Assembly (NCBI GenBank): GCA_002633005.1
Contig: NMRA01000013.1
Location: 672,995 to 736,994, forward strand
Length of the DNA stretch: 64,000 nt
Source: Phoronis australis
Taxonomy: Eukaryota > Phoronida > Phoronidae
Reading direction: 5' to 3'
In this document: in pieces, positions 36,801-51,800 of the stretch
Position numbering within the stretch: position 1 is the first letter of the stretch
Layout of the letters: every line of letters begins with the position of its first letter
Notes under the pieces: model-generated
What the model was told of the DNA's origin: nothing
What the model saw: the letters and a program-made list of their open reading frames with translations, nothing else
Databases searched by the model: none
Made by a program: the position numbers and the translations under genes

Positions 36801-39800
36801 TACGTTTTCTGAAAGGAGAAAGATCGAGGATTCTAAAAATATGCTTCTTACTACTGTGTCTTTATTATTGTCATGTGACCACATTTTTAAGTCAAATTTT
36901 CATGTGCAAGAAAGGTACATTTACAACAAGATTACCCCCTAGACGATTTTACTAAAACTTTTTTAAATGTCTCAAAAACAGTGAGAGGATTTTGCTTTAA
37001 AATGCCTAGTTTTCACGTTCCGAGCAATATACAAATAAGACCGCTGTTTTTTTTACATAAATGCCTAGAGTTTTGCGAGTTCACATGCCATAAAACCCAA
37101 GCTAAGTGAATGATCAAAAATTCTATGAATAATTTCTAGACCGTGATGCACTCATAATTACTTGGCTACACCTTTATTCAGCAATTGTGAAGTGGCAGCA
37201 AAAATACCAAAGTTCTGTCATAGGTATGTTGCCACCGTAATTTTTCACCTATTTAGCACACACCATATGACAGATAAGCGAAAATCTATTTTGTAATTTT
37301 TTTCAACAAAAATAAAGATAAAGATCAAGCATATTACAGCCAATCATTGCCTTGAAACATTGCATTAGCAGCAAAATTATGTCAGCCCTTGAAAAACAGA
37401 GGAATGGCAACTTTGGCAATTCATTTTGGGCAAAATAACTGACAATGGGATTGCGATTTCACTCAAATGACTATCATGTCATGAGATATTGGGTGACTTT
37501 GCTCAGGTAACTAACCGGATTAGCACCGTATGAAGGACTGTTTTAATGCACTGTATTTGCTGAATACGAAATAAGTATCGACAAATAAAATTCTTACTCA
37601 TGAGATATAACTACATGTTTTAACAATATGTGACCATGTGGGCGCACAAAAAGGACGAATACTTCAAACTGAATCATGAAATTACGCCTCCGTTTCCAAA
37701 AAATATGACCCTGAATATATTCAGTATCTTTTAATGTTTTTGAAAGGTCATTATCCGAATATATGCCCATGGTCTGGTTGGATTCTAGTGAACTGATTTT
37801 ACCTTACCTGGATCAAATTTCTCGGTCCTACTAGATCTTACTTGTACTGTATTCGGCCTAATAAGCGCCCAGGGTACTTGGAAAAATTTGTTTCTGGAGG
37901 TGGCGCTTATTGTAGCCTAAGGCAGTTGAAACCCGGTCTCCAAAATGAGTGAAATCGGAAGCTAGGATTCGACGCATCTGTAACCTATGATTGACTTTCC
38001 ACAAAATTGTGGTACATTACTATCAAACTTCGTTGTTAAATTATGATCCTTTTTCAGAAATCCCAGGGCGAAAACTCGCCGACTGATGCGTCGCTGACTC
38101 GCGATCGTCAATAGGGCAACTTGAATTCTTGAATAAAAATACAGTTTCGAATCCACAAATTACCTGAAATCCTCCTTAAGTTTTCCAAATAGCGTCCCTA
38201 AGATTTTTAAGTTCCTGTGGAGTCGGGATTAACAGATTAAGTCCAAATCAGCACTAGATCGCACGAGAAAAATCTGGATGAACACACATTTTGTTGTCGA
38301 GTGACGTTTATTTTGAAGTTTGTCTGCGTGTATGTGAGCCGAGTAGCATACATGTATGTAGCGCATGCTTCCTGGCCATATGCTTTTAACACTGGTCAAG
38401 TTTTATTAGTCTTGATTTGTGGTTTTCACGTGTAGCAAGAAATCTGGATTCCTGTTGAGGGAGATCTGTACGGGAAAGATACAACACAATCCTGTTGACA
38501 AGTACGCTGTGTCTGTTCTGAAAGTCCTGACCATGGTGGGACACAATCCTCACAAGATCAGCAAAATTTTTGCGTTCTTTCTGAAGCACTACTGAAGTTT
38601 GACGAGTATAGTCATGGCTAAATACTGATGTAGCAGCGAGGCCTCGTGGTCTCGAAGTTCCTTGCAAAATGATTTTTTCAGGACTGTTGGATATTGGTAA
38701 TACCTGTAATACCTGTAATACCTGTCACGGACAGGATCATTGGGGATATGCTGGTGCATTAATCCCCTCCCCAGACCATCCCCGTGACAGCAGAAGGTGC
38801 AGAACTCCAGGGCTGATGTTGCCTGTAAGCATTTGATTAGACAGCACTCGGGCACGGCCCTTCTTGTGACTCTTCGCAGCATGGCCATAAATAATACCGG
38901 CTTCGAGCAGGCGACTGCCATCATTGAACTCAGCCAGCTGGGATGCAGTCTGCTCGTGGTTGTTGGATATTGGTAAATTGAAGACATTACTAACTGTAGA
39001 ATTTTATAACTGTAGGTAAGGCATTTTTCATGTCTACACATTCACGGGGTGGGCGCTTATTTTACGAAAGTCTGAAAACGCGTGGGGGGCACTTATAGGG
39101 GCATGGGCGCCTATTAGGGCAAATACGATAAGTGTTTTCTAAATTTCTACCAAAAGTTGCGCTTTGTAGCCAAACTTTAATGACTGCAGGTAATATATAC
39201 AAAAACGACTTGACATACCTGTACAAACACCTTCAACAAACCGGAACCCTGTTTTACAGACACACACAGGAGCAGCTGCAGCTGACCTCTGCACACATTC
39301 GGCATTCACATCACAGGAAATGCTGTCGCAGGTGAGCAGAGCTAAAAGTAGAAAATTGTTAAAGTCAACAGAAGAAATGTGATGGATTAGAAAGTGGTTT
39401 ACAGAGCATGGTTTCTGTTCCTGTCTTTTTGATTTACAGAAACTTCCAAGAAACACTTTTCAATTCCCATGACTAAGATACATTACTGAGAATTTCTGAA
39501 AGAGCCCGGGAAACGTTCAGTCCTTACAAAGCATGTTCACCAACACCAGGGGGTCTCTCCAGTTTAGAGTGTTCCTTAATCCTAGTGGCCAGAGTGGGTT
39601 TGGCTCCCCAGTATAGAAGTGCGAGAACTGCATATTGCCAAAGCCCACGTCAGAGAGGAACAATGGGTACTCAAGCAAATTTAAAGAAGCTGTCTACATT
39701 TAATTCAAAAGCAGATGGCCCAACTTGCCAAGATGTAGACCCGCATCTCTCCCGTGTATGACATCATCTTAAGATCCAGGTCAACTTATCGTGCCAACAC

Positions 39801-42800
39801 CCAGACCCTTACAGTGAGGGAAGAAACGTCTGATCATTCTCAACCACCTGCTTTCTTGTGCATAAACCTGCCATGCTCAATGCTCATACATGGGCGGTGC
39901 AGCACTGAAATAAGTCTCCATGGTGCGCCCATCATATGGCATACACTCGTTTGTACCATGCCTTAAAACTTTGCTATTCCAAACATTCGCATCAAAAACT
40001 TTCAATTTAACCACTCACCACAGGCATATCCCCACCTATTTCGGCCAAAAACAATGGCCAAGTTTTCCCTTTCCTCGTTGATCAAGATGAGATTGGTGAG
40101 ACTTCACCATGTATGAAAATTGGTCTGAACTTGTTCAAATGGACTGATTTGAATAGGCTTACATGAAAAAATAATAAGCAAAAAATGAACAAGCTGAAAT
40201 ACAATAGTCATCAGAACAATGTCTTGAACAAAATACTGAGGATAACACTAAGTAGTACTGGGCATTTCTGATAAAGCGTACATCACCAGCAAGCATCGAT
40301 AGGCACTTTTTCGGAAATGAAGGAAGAAAACGCAACTTGTTCACCTCTAGAACACATTTCCTTTCTTTCATCATGTAGTCAATGAAAGGGTTGTTTTGTT
40401 TACAGTGTGCTCATGTTGGCTAAAAAGTGAAGCTAAGGGAAGCTTAACAACCAACAAAATTAAATCATGCTGGTATTGAATAGCGTTTTTGAGTTTTCCA
40501 GTCATCACTGAAGAAACACTTCCTCGTTCCAAAAATCGCAAAAAGATTATACTGCACTCAGGTAGCACAAAGTGATCTATTATCTTCAGACTGTTCAGGG
40601 GGCGTGCCTTATGGGAAATCCCCTCAGGTAAGTAAATACAGTGGAGACTACTTAATGCCATACCCTCTGTTTTGACACAAATTATTAATTATAAGCAGTG
40701 ATCGTAACCACTCATATAACCTCATCATGCCAAGTGGAGAGTCTCACAGTACTTTCATGATAGGCAAACAGGAAGAGGTTGATTTTTACCCCCCGTTGCC
40801 GAGATCCGATAAGGCAATCAGATTTACGTTAGTTTTCATGCAGAAAATTAAGCAACGACAGAAATTTGTAACATTCTTGATCCGCTAGGTGACGCTTTGC
40901 GCCATGTCCCTAACCAATCATAACAACGCATAGTAAGGTTAAAGGTCAGGAAAGTTCGGGCGCTAGTACCGTGAGCCCGACTGAAGTCAGAGCAATACTT
41001 GTCAAGTTTACAATAACAGTCTTTAGAGTTTCTGGAATTCTAGTCTACAGTATGACAGTGCTAGCTGGGTCATTGGGGTCACAGCTCTATGTTAACTTGT
41101 AGGCCTACACATAAGCACAACAAAAGTGAATTGAACACCAGCCAGCCGGCGTGTGCTTGCAGCCTTAAGCGGGCTGCCAAAAGCGCTTTTTATTAATCTT
41201 CACATGTTTGCCAATACATATTTGTGTCCGGAATCCACTCCAATGTAACAGTATTAAATTAAGACCAAAGGACAATGTTCTGTGGATCACAAAAAACGAA
41301 ACAACATTTTGAAGATAACTAGTATGACATGCTATGAACAGTCCCACTAAACAAGATTGGTCCTAACCCCAGTCGCCAAGGTAAACGGTGGGGTATGGAA
41401 AATTGAACTAGACCATATTTATCCACCTTGGCTGAGTCGCGCTCGGCTCACGATCAAAGCGATGCCTCCAAGCTGCTCTATTCATCGAGTCACGAGCGAG
41501 GATAATTGGCTTCGCTCATGCGGATATGATCAGCTGATTACAATCTACCTAGCAGACTGTACTTTTTATGGAGAGAGTTACAAGTAGTTCTTACTGTAAT
41601 ATTTGAAAAGAGGAGCGAAAACAAATATGAGTACAACTTTGAATTTTTCAAATCGGCCCAGGATAAGAGATTTTGCAACACAGCAACACTCACGATTACT
41701 TTCAATCGGCGCGCACGAATACAAAAGTATAGGACCCAAGTTATTTAGATTTTGGAACGCATGCATTGCAATATTCAAAATACGTTTATTATGAATCTTA
41801 CAAGCTGCAAAACGACATTGTTTAATTTCATTGTGCTCATTCATTGTCATCCGTCAAATCGGCAATTTCCGAGATGTGATCTGCGGTGTGCGCGGATGCG
41901 TACAAAACACGGGATTGTTATGTTCCTGAAGTACGAAAATTAAGAAACTTTAGCATGCCGTTATTATTGACAGGGACACGATAAAACAAATTTGGATTTT
42001 GACTATAGTCTTGATACAGCGAGCTGGCTGACCACTGCGTCAGTGTCTCCATTAGACCCAGAAATTTCACACAGCCCGGGTAATTCACTTCGTCCCCAAC
42101 ATGTAGATCGAGCCTTGGACTATTAATACTCCACGGTAGAGCTAACGACCGTCGGCCTGTGCACACAAAATCTTTGAGTTAACCAGCACTCACCTTGCAC
42201 GTTGCAGCCGTTTAAATGAAAAAACAATCTAGTAAACGCCATTTTCCTGCATAATCCTCCGCCTTTTGTAACAAAAAAGTCTATCGTCGATGACCCACAC
42301 GCTCCGGCACTCACTCTCATACACAAACGAACTTCAAAACAAACGTCACGTGACAACAACATGTGTGTTCATCCAGAGATTTTTCTCGTGTTGTGGGGTG
42401 CAATGTAGCGCAGATTTGGACTTAATCGCAATTAATCTGGACTCCACATGAACTTTAAAAATTGTAAAACATAAGGAAGATTTCAGGTAATTTGTTGAGT
42501 CGAAACTATATTTTTATTCAAGAGTTCAAGTTTTCCTATTGACGATGGCGATTCAGCGACGCATCAGTCGGCAAGTTTTCGCCCTGTAATGAGCACAATT
42601 TTTTGAAAAAATATCGTAATTTAACAACGGAAGTTCATAGCAATGCACCACAATTTTGTAGAAAGACTGTCATAGGCTAAAAATACGTCACAGAGCGTAA
42701 ATTTTATGAATCCTAGCTTCCGATTTTACCCGTTTGGGAAACCGGCTTTCAACTGCCGTAGGCTACAATAAGAATCCCCTCCCCGTGAAATGAATTTTTC

Positions 42801-45800
42801 TAAGCGTTTATTAGAGCCAATACAGTATACAGCTTTCCTTCAAGGCTTAGGTGATGCTACGACATTATTCTTTGTTGCATTAGTAACTGGTCTTGGCAAA
42901 TTATCATTTTATGGCCTGGTCATCCATTCAGCCAAAAGTAGTTCTAGAGGTGGCTTATCAGCCAATTATTCACGCATGCTGACTCACAATAGAAGCCTGA
43001 TAAGAGTGAAGGTGGATAAATGCTGTGTTCCTACAGTTTCTTGTGTTAGTGGATGTGTTCACGACATGAACTATGCTCACAGGCGAAAAACCTGCATAAA
43101 ACTGTATAAAATCCGACTTTTATCAAACTTCGAAAGTATTTCTAAACTCATACCGGATGAGAAAATGAACATAACAGTTTCTTACCGATTCTGAGCTAAT
43201 CTCTCATCTATACAGAGTGCAAATTCCATTGCAAGACAGCCGGGCGATCGGCAACATTTCATCTCACAGCACTGTACGTGGATCCATTTTCTGAACACAA
43301 GAGACGTGGAAAATTTTTCGAAAAACAGCATGAAATTTGGACCAGCAACCTCTGAGTACTCCTGGTAATCACCTACGCTATCGGCAAATCCGATGGCAAA
43401 ATGAATTCAGCCACAAACTTGACTTCAAAATGAGCTATGCGCTCAAATATTGGCTTCCGGATGATCGTTAACAAAGGCCTGAATGGGGCAAACTACAAAC
43501 TGCAAGAGACGTGGAAAATTTTTCACCAATGACGCTGATATTTGGCAGTAACAAGTCTTAACATACACTCTATGCGACAGGCTATCGGCAAATTGCGTAG
43601 TTATCTCCCCTCACTTATAAATTCCTGATTATAGCCTGTTCTTGTGTATTTCTTATGGAGGGCTGTTGGCAAGATTTAGCGCATGCGCAGTAGTGCATGT
43701 TACAAATTTCTGGCGTTGGTGAAAGTACACATGCTAATAAGCAGATGAGAATCACTTGAGCAGCTTTTAAAGACAAAATCCAGGAATATGACAATAATTC
43801 ATCACCTTATATAGTTACATGGGTTAATGTGAAATGCTTTTTGACATTTTATAGCAATAACCAGAATATTCTGTTATCCAGTATGACATTAACAGGACTC
43901 CACTGTCTCAGGCCCTGGGCCTGCAGTGACTGCGTCTTGTCGCTTTAAGCGTGTAGTCATACCTTGGTCACAGTGTTCCCCAGTAAACGCAGGTTCACAT
44001 GTACAGTTTCCAGATCCATTTATACCAGAATCACATTTGCCATGAAGACAATGGCATTCTGAAACAAGAAATTAATAGGTGTTTAAAACAAAAAGGGCAC
44101 CCAAATAACATTTCAGACCTACAGCTAGTGCAATAAACATTTAGAATTGTCTCGCTGGCCCATACAACACTGCATAATGCCAAATCACAAAGTAAGGATT
44201 CCAATGATATAGGATTGCATGTAGCCAGCCAGATAGCTGTACGAAGACTATCATCAAAATACAGCTAGGTACCACTGTGTGTTTATCTTCCATAGACCCC
44301 GAAATTGCATACAGCCAGGGGAGTTCTGCTCTTCGCCTCCCATGAAACTTGTTTCAACATGTAAAGCTAAAGACCAGACAGGGTGCATGTAAAATCTGGG
44401 AGTCAACGGACACTCACCTTGCCCATTAGAACCGTTTAAGTGAAAAACAATGCAACAAACGTCATCTAACTTTTCTTACGTCAATCTCGACCTTTAGTAA
44501 CAATGAAAAGTTATGTTTTCATTTCGAAAACATTACGCTCGTGTCACGTGCAAGCGACATTTCCTAAACTTTTGCGAAACTATTCACTTCAGTCAGTAGG
44601 CAATGACCATCGCCTTTGTTGGCCCGAACCAGAGGCGATGCAGCTCCTATAGGCGCTCCATACGCCGGAGGCTTTTCGGCGAATTATACCTCGCACCAAC
44701 TAAACCATCAAAGTCACGTTCTTATAAATGCCTTTTGCGCACAGAGGAACACCTTAGGAGGTTGTCGATGTGTTTAATTCCTTCCAACTCGAACAAATAC
44801 TCCCGTTATCAAACTTTTTCTTTGAGCAGTCCCTACTTCAGTTCCCAAAATCGTGAACTCAACATTTTCACTCAGCGCACACCAAGAGATTCTTTTAACC
44901 AGGCCGAAGGTCAGAAGTTGCGGTCCTACCGCCGAACTTTGAAAGCTAAAGCCGGGAACCAGCCGTGCATTTCCCGTGTTGTTAAACATTAAAATGTCAA
45001 ATATGTGCACAAAGACTATAATGTCATATCAACAGCATTTATTTTTATCAAATACAAACAATAATTTATGGAAATACAATCAGTTTCAAGTAACGCTAAT
45101 TAAAGACAAGTATTAAGTTCGGTGGTGGCATTTTGGAAACAACTGAAACATTTGACTGGCAAGACCGCACTGGCTCACCTTTGGCCTATTTAAAGATTGA
45201 GGTCATGAAGTCACATCACCTAGCGAGCGCTGTAAAAATTGGAGCGTGCGCAGTATAAAAATGGTGAGTTCACGATTTTGGGAACTGAACAAGAGACTGC
45301 TCGAACAAAAATTTTGATAACGGTATTTATAAGAACGTGACTTTCATGCTTTAGCCAGTGCGAGGCATAATTCGCCGAAAAGCTTCCGGCATATGGAGCG
45401 CCTATAGGAGCTGCATCGCCTCTGGTTCGGGCCAACAGAGGCGATGGTCATTGCCTATTTGCTATTCAATTCAGTCAGTGAACACGTGGACGTTAACATT
45501 ACGATTCTAGGCTAAAAATTGAAGAAGTAGTCATGGTTTAAAGAGGGACCGCTACATTCGAGTAGTGCCACGGCAATTTCAAATACATGGTTTACAAATT
45601 CAAGTTCAGATTCAGCTATAACCAAGATTCATCAACATACACTGTCCCTTGTCGTCTGCCGCTTGCTCGCCATTTTTGCTCAAGCTTGGAGCGCCGTCTT
45701 TTGAATTCATCACGAACCCATTTAGGCCTAGTCATGTCAGATTTTCTCACCTGTCATTAGGCCTACCTTTTAAAACCAGAGACCGTATCCCACTATTGAT

Positions 45801-48800
45801 AACACATACACTCACTTTTTTATTCTATTTGTAAATAATATTTACCTGTAGTGTTGAAATGAGAGAACAACGAGAGAGGTAGAATTTATTACGTTTGTAT
45901 GCCGGTAGGCCTACTATGTGGTATATAACACGTACGTGGTAGACGTACATCGGAGGTCTCACCACAGAGCTATACATCAGAAGTAATGTCTAAACACTGG
46001 CAAGTCCAATAACTACATCTCTCTTGCTAAAACTTTCACTTTTACACACATCCCTTTTAAGAACAAACATAGTAGTTCTCTAATCTAATGTTCACTTGGA
46101 CGTCACTCCAACACGTACTGCACGACGATCTACTGAATTCACATGACCCATCGCTGGTCCGACTGACGGCTGGGCTATCTTCTTGGTGTTCTACAGCAGC
46201 ATCGAGTTTCTTGAGGTGTGCGCGATTCCGACGGTAGTCATTTGTTTTCGTCTCAAAACCTGTCATGTCGAGTCCCGTTTTGAGTGTTGCGGGAGACCAT
46301 CAGTTCAAGGTTACCGCGGCGCCGCGCGACTCAGGCTCCGTCAGACCAGCCCAGTCTTGGTGGAGGCGTCGAGCGCAAGTACTGTCATATTTTCGTAAAT
46401 TCATATTAAAGGTTAATGGGATATTGGAATTTAGAAGCTAAAACAATTAAACTCAAACCCTAATCCCAAAAACTCATCGATGACTTGAGCCTGCCACAAC
46501 TCAGGGAATTTTCCGAGTAGAGTTCGCTTTCCGTTTCTATCGTTAGATGCCGCTGCCGTTCACATTAGATTTTCCTAAGCACAAAAAGAAAGAAAAAACT
46601 CCAACAAACCTCCTTTTATAAATATAATCGAGTAATGTGTAGGATAACGATATAACTCTTGTTGAAAAAATCTAGCTTTTTAAAGAATATATCCTTATTC
46701 AAAGAAATATTTGAGAATTCAAGGTAACACTTGTTTAGTATAAGTCCATTGTTTAACTAGTACCCTGACTGTGTACGAGCGGTATCGCTTCTCGGCCTTT
46801 TGGCTAAGATCAAAGTGTAGTATCTGTTCTTATCAGCTTAATATCTGATACGTCCCCCATTGGGGGACTTCGATATTAAACTGATTTTTGGAACTGGGCG
46901 AAGTGTCAGGGGCTTGCTCCGCCTTCGCCACGGGTTGGCCTGGTATTGCAGTACCTCCGGGATCGGCCCACTCCCCACTGGGGAGTAAAATATAAACAAG
47001 TAATGAACGCAACCGAAAATAGAGGAGTCAATTTTACATTTCAACAGTCCAGTCCACCGAATCCGACGGCATACTACTGTCGATCTCTTATTTTAATCCT
47101 TGGCCAACCTTCAACAGCCAAGAATACCCTTTCCCTGGGTGCGCGCATGACTCGGATAATATGTCACTGCAAGCTCACGACTCAATGATTAGAATAGGAA
47201 TAAATCTAACACAGAATCGCTCGTGCACCATTTTGCATATCACTGTAGTTACAGGATTCACGTGCAATTTGTCTCGTCATCTGAAAACCTTCAGCATCAG
47301 TTGGCTAAGAGCGCTCGCGGCGAAGCCACACGCTATAAATATTTGGAGTTTTCCTTGAAACCTTAAAATGGTGTTTTTTCTTGAAAAAATGTTGTGGGAT
47401 AAAACCTGATATCAGATACTCTTGTTCAAAGTTTGATTTTCGTGAAAATCCGGAGGCCGAGAGTGCTCGAATCATCATGTGTGACATCCATTTTACGGAG
47501 TGGCGAACCCGGACCTATTCCTTAGCCAAGAAAAGCACGTCACAAATGTTTCCATCTGATGATTGAAAATGACTTTTAACTTCCTATCAGCCAGGGCACC
47601 AACAATTAAAACACCGGAAACTGCCATCACTTTTGAAACCCCGGGTCAACCCGGAGGGGACTTTTACTCAGTGGAAGAGGCTGGCGGGACTGGGCTGCTG
47701 TTTTGACAGACGACTGGCTGTTACAAGGACACGTTTCCTACGAAAGAGTGTCTTTCAATGAAATTTCTAGTAGCGGTTCACTTTTTGGCTGGAGCTCTGT
47801 AAAATAAAGGAACTCATATTTTTCGTAGCAGAACAGTGTATGCCGAAAAGGCTTGGTACTTTATTTTTATGTTCCACGGAAACTGAAATGTTGAATATTA
47901 ATTTTACAAGGTTACACTCCAGTGTAAATGGGTTATGCTGGAAGACTGCACTTCGGGCCGATTAAAAGGGCGGTGAGGCCTAAATGACTCAGCCCTTTTA
48001 ACTAGACTGGAGATATTTTCTAAAAGCCAAGTCCGGGTGATCATGATTTCCAAGTGGCATACTCCGTCGAGTCAAGAACCGTCCCGGTCTTCAGTGGGCC
48101 ACATTAGTTAGCAAAAGTTCCCTGAATTTACAAATTGGACGCTGTAAGTGAAATGTGTTCAGTCTATCAGTAACACTGAAGCTTATTTCATGATTAATAT
48201 ATTTTACAAAGTCATCATATTCCCCAAATTCATTGACCAGTAAGGAAAAATCTGAACGCATAGGCTATTCTTCCAAAGCCAATTCTTACCGTTTGTAAAC
48301 ATTTCCATTATTTTCGCAAAAATAGTTCTAAAAAATAATCACACTGATGCTGAAAAGTGCATGCCCACTAAACAGCGTCACTACAAGCACTTCTAAGGGT
48401 AAATTGCCCAGTGGTTCCATAGAGTATTGAAGTAAGGGGTCCGGTAGAGAATACCTCGTGAAAAAACAAATTGGGAACGACTGGGGCTCTGCGGCGAGAA
48501 GCAGAGTGGCTGAGATTTCTCTGCAGCTGGGGCTCCGCACAAAACAGATGCCCGATTTCGTCCGCACAGGACCTATTCAGACTAGGAGAAGGTCAATCCA
48601 AGAAGCGAAAAAAGGTGCAGCTTGGTGCATATTACGAATCTGGGACCCCGTCCCGGGGAGGGCAGGGGCAGCTGCAAAATTGTGTCAGCCATGAGGGGAC
48701 CCCATTTCATCGCCACAGGTTCCCCCTGAATGGCTGTGGTGACAGTGGGGGGAGCACTTACAAGATTGTGTCAAAAGGGTGAATTGTAATGACCATGGCC

Positions 48801-51800
48801 CAATAATTTCTGTTGCTTGGAGACCCCAGTGAACCCTTAGTCCGACTCTGATTATTACGATGACTGTGCTAACTTACTTTGATCACAATTTGGTCCGTAG
48901 GTGTCGCGCTCTCTGCACAGTTCGCATGCCGTCCCAGTAAAGTTCTTTTCACAAGCGCAATTTCCGAGCCCGTCTCTTCCGTCCATACATTTTCCATTAC
49001 CAAAGCACGTGTTGTTGGGTCCACCTGGACATTCTGTAATGAAAGACTTTAATTAAAGCAGATATCACTAAATGAAATATGTTAATAATGCCTCCCTACT
49101 GATATCCTTGATCCGCCACTACATTAAACTACATATAGATCCTCAAAGTTCTGTAAAAAAGGCCTCATAACCACCCCTAATGCCACAGGAGAATCATGGT
49201 CACGCACTGGCTGTAGTTCACGCAGCTCTACCTTCCAATTATTTTTTAATTCTTTACCGTCCCCAGGTCAGCGCCATCGCTTTGAAAAAAAAATCACTAC
49301 TCCACTTGTCCTGATGTTCGGCACACGTTTGTTGACATGTGAATCTTTGCTCCATCACATAAAACTCCCATACATTTATTTTTAAAAACCTTTGTGCCGC
49401 CAGCAGAACATTTATAACGAAAATTGTGGACCCGTTCTAGAGTTTATCGTTCCCGCCTTAGTTTACCCGGTGAGTTTGTTGCTTAAATTTCCAACCCAAG
49501 GAGATCAGGTTAATCTGTATTGATTTAGTTCAAGATTTCTCATGCGTGTTAAAACTGGCAAAGCCTATTATTTTCGAGTGATGCCTTGACAAAAACTCAT
49601 TGCACGTGGGTATAAATTGTAATGACCTGTCACGTCTGCCAGAACGATAGATACATGGAAACACACCAAAAAGTGTTTTTAATATTTTGCTACCGTAATC
49701 TCACATCCTTTCTATGGCGAGTATCTTGTGTTGAAAGTGTTCTGGAAATGAGCTTTCTGACGACGAAAAGCCCTATGTTTACCATTTCAGTAAATTCAAA
49801 CCGGGGCACAGCGCTCACGTCGGCAGATCAACCTTTATGTGATGCTGTCGCTCCGAATAGGGCCGTCCCGTATTACAGGGCGATAGAACTCTCCTTTGTC
49901 CTGAGATAAGAAACAGTGTGGCCTCATTTTTGAAATCAGGTACATTTTCGTATTTCTCATTGATGTCGGGAAGGCGAAGAATTTCAAATCACGCATCCAC
50001 GGGTATTTGTCCAAGGCATTTTATCAAACTTTCTCATGTCAGAATTCCAGCCCACAAAACAGCACTCATACCTTATCATCATTGGAAGGACGAATGCAAT
50101 GCAACCGAGAGAAACTTGTTAAAAATCAGACAACAACACTGAATACTCCAGTGGCACGAAAACGAGGCAACAAATTTGCCTGACGGATGTTTACGGCACT
50201 GTGGACAAATACAGCGTGATTCGAGTGTCGTTTTGTAATCCGGGACGGCTCTATTAGACGCATATCCTGACGAGGGGGGTGGGTGAGACGTGGCGGTATG
50301 ACACCTCCAATAAAAACATATTCACTTAGACAAAGAGGTCCAATTAAATACGATCCTGCAAAATTACAAAAAATGAGGCTAGGGATTTTTTAACCAAGGA
50401 AATTCAAAGCCATAGAATTACAAAATTATGGTATACATTGGTTTATTTAGATCAATCAATTTATTCGGCTCATTGGCTCAATCAATCTGTCATCCAGATA
50501 TTGGCACCGGCTGAGACATCTGACTGGTTCTTGAGAGAACCAATGTAGTCGATCAAGTGCAGACATAGTTGGTCGCGGATTCTGTGTCTGTATATGCATA
50601 GTGCAGCCTAAATTAGATCAGCTTCATTATACTGAAGAGAATGAAATTTGATTACCTTTGGGGCAGTATTTATTGAAGAGAGAAAAAAAGTCCTGGCCAC
50701 GGTGCAGGACATTAGAGAGAACCATGTCCTTGGCCCCATGATCTTACTCGAAATCAAACGCGAAATTATTTCAACATTTCCGTTTTACTTTGGTATGTAT
50801 TCAAAATATGTGTCTAGTAATCTCCGCATGCACTCTTGAGTTCGAATTTGAACTCGAAATCCCGAGGTTTTACTCGAAATCTCAAATTTTTTCTCGACTT
50901 TACAACTTGAATTTAGAGGTCATCAATTGCGACTTTGGACTTACGCAGCAGTTTGCGTAATCCATCATGCTTAAGTTCATATTAAAGAAGAACGGAAAAT
51001 GGTAATCATACTTTCGAGTTCGAGTAAAATATTCGATTCCGGACCTGGGACTTCATCACCGTAAATCAATGAAACGGGTTCATCGCCCATTCAATACCTT
51101 GTAAATGGCGACATGAATGTCAGAGTCCAGTTTTGCCAAATCGTATTTAAACTCTAACAGAAAAGATTGAGAAAAGAGTATAAATCGGCTGTAATATGAT
51201 TTGACCAATACCCTTCACGATCAGCAGACATTCCCGAAACATATCCCCATTCCATAGAGAGGTTTCGCAAAGCGACGTGAACGTGAAATATCACGCATTT
51301 ATAATACCGCGTCATACATGCAATTGTTTGCTGTGACGTAATCCCGATAGTGTTTGAGTATTTTACGCGAATACAGGGTGATTCGCGTCGCTTTAAACGC
51401 GAAACCTGTGGCCCCTTTTTAATTCTTATTGGGTAAGACATAGAAAAGATATTTATTTTGATAGGATTCACAATCGTTCTTCTGTGGTTCAGCATAAAAT
51501 GAACACGATTCTTTTGTCTATAAATGTTCTTAAAGTTTAGTTGCCAGAAAGCACCTTTTCCAAAATCCTTATCCTGCCGGGGTTCACTGGATATCATCGA
51601 ACTAGAATGAATTTTTAACAGATATGATTTTGTGCTTTTAATTTTTACATGCTTTTAAGCAGGTAAAAAATTGTAATTTACATGCATCTATTTTAAACTC
51701 CAAATAAATTTCGCATTCTAAGAGTTGACCATTTTTAGCAGGAGTTCGTAGAAACGACTTTTTTCACATCATGCGTGCACCCAGCCTTCAATATGGGAGG

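Larger units (their letters stand above)
34654..37190. repeat. Segmental duplication 2, copy A (exons 5A-7A)
   Basis: Pairs with 29771-33026. It lacks the TIR insertion and the extra 84-bp units, so it shows the ancestral arrangement at both places. Confidence 0.95.

Noticed and set aside
42790-43194. 134-codon plus-strand ORF
   Set aside because: Begins inside the TIR element end, has no recognisable domain and no splice or conservation support.
51154-51597. 147-codon minus-strand ORF in intron 1
   Set aside because: Composition is unremarkable, no motif, no neighbouring exon. Likely chance.
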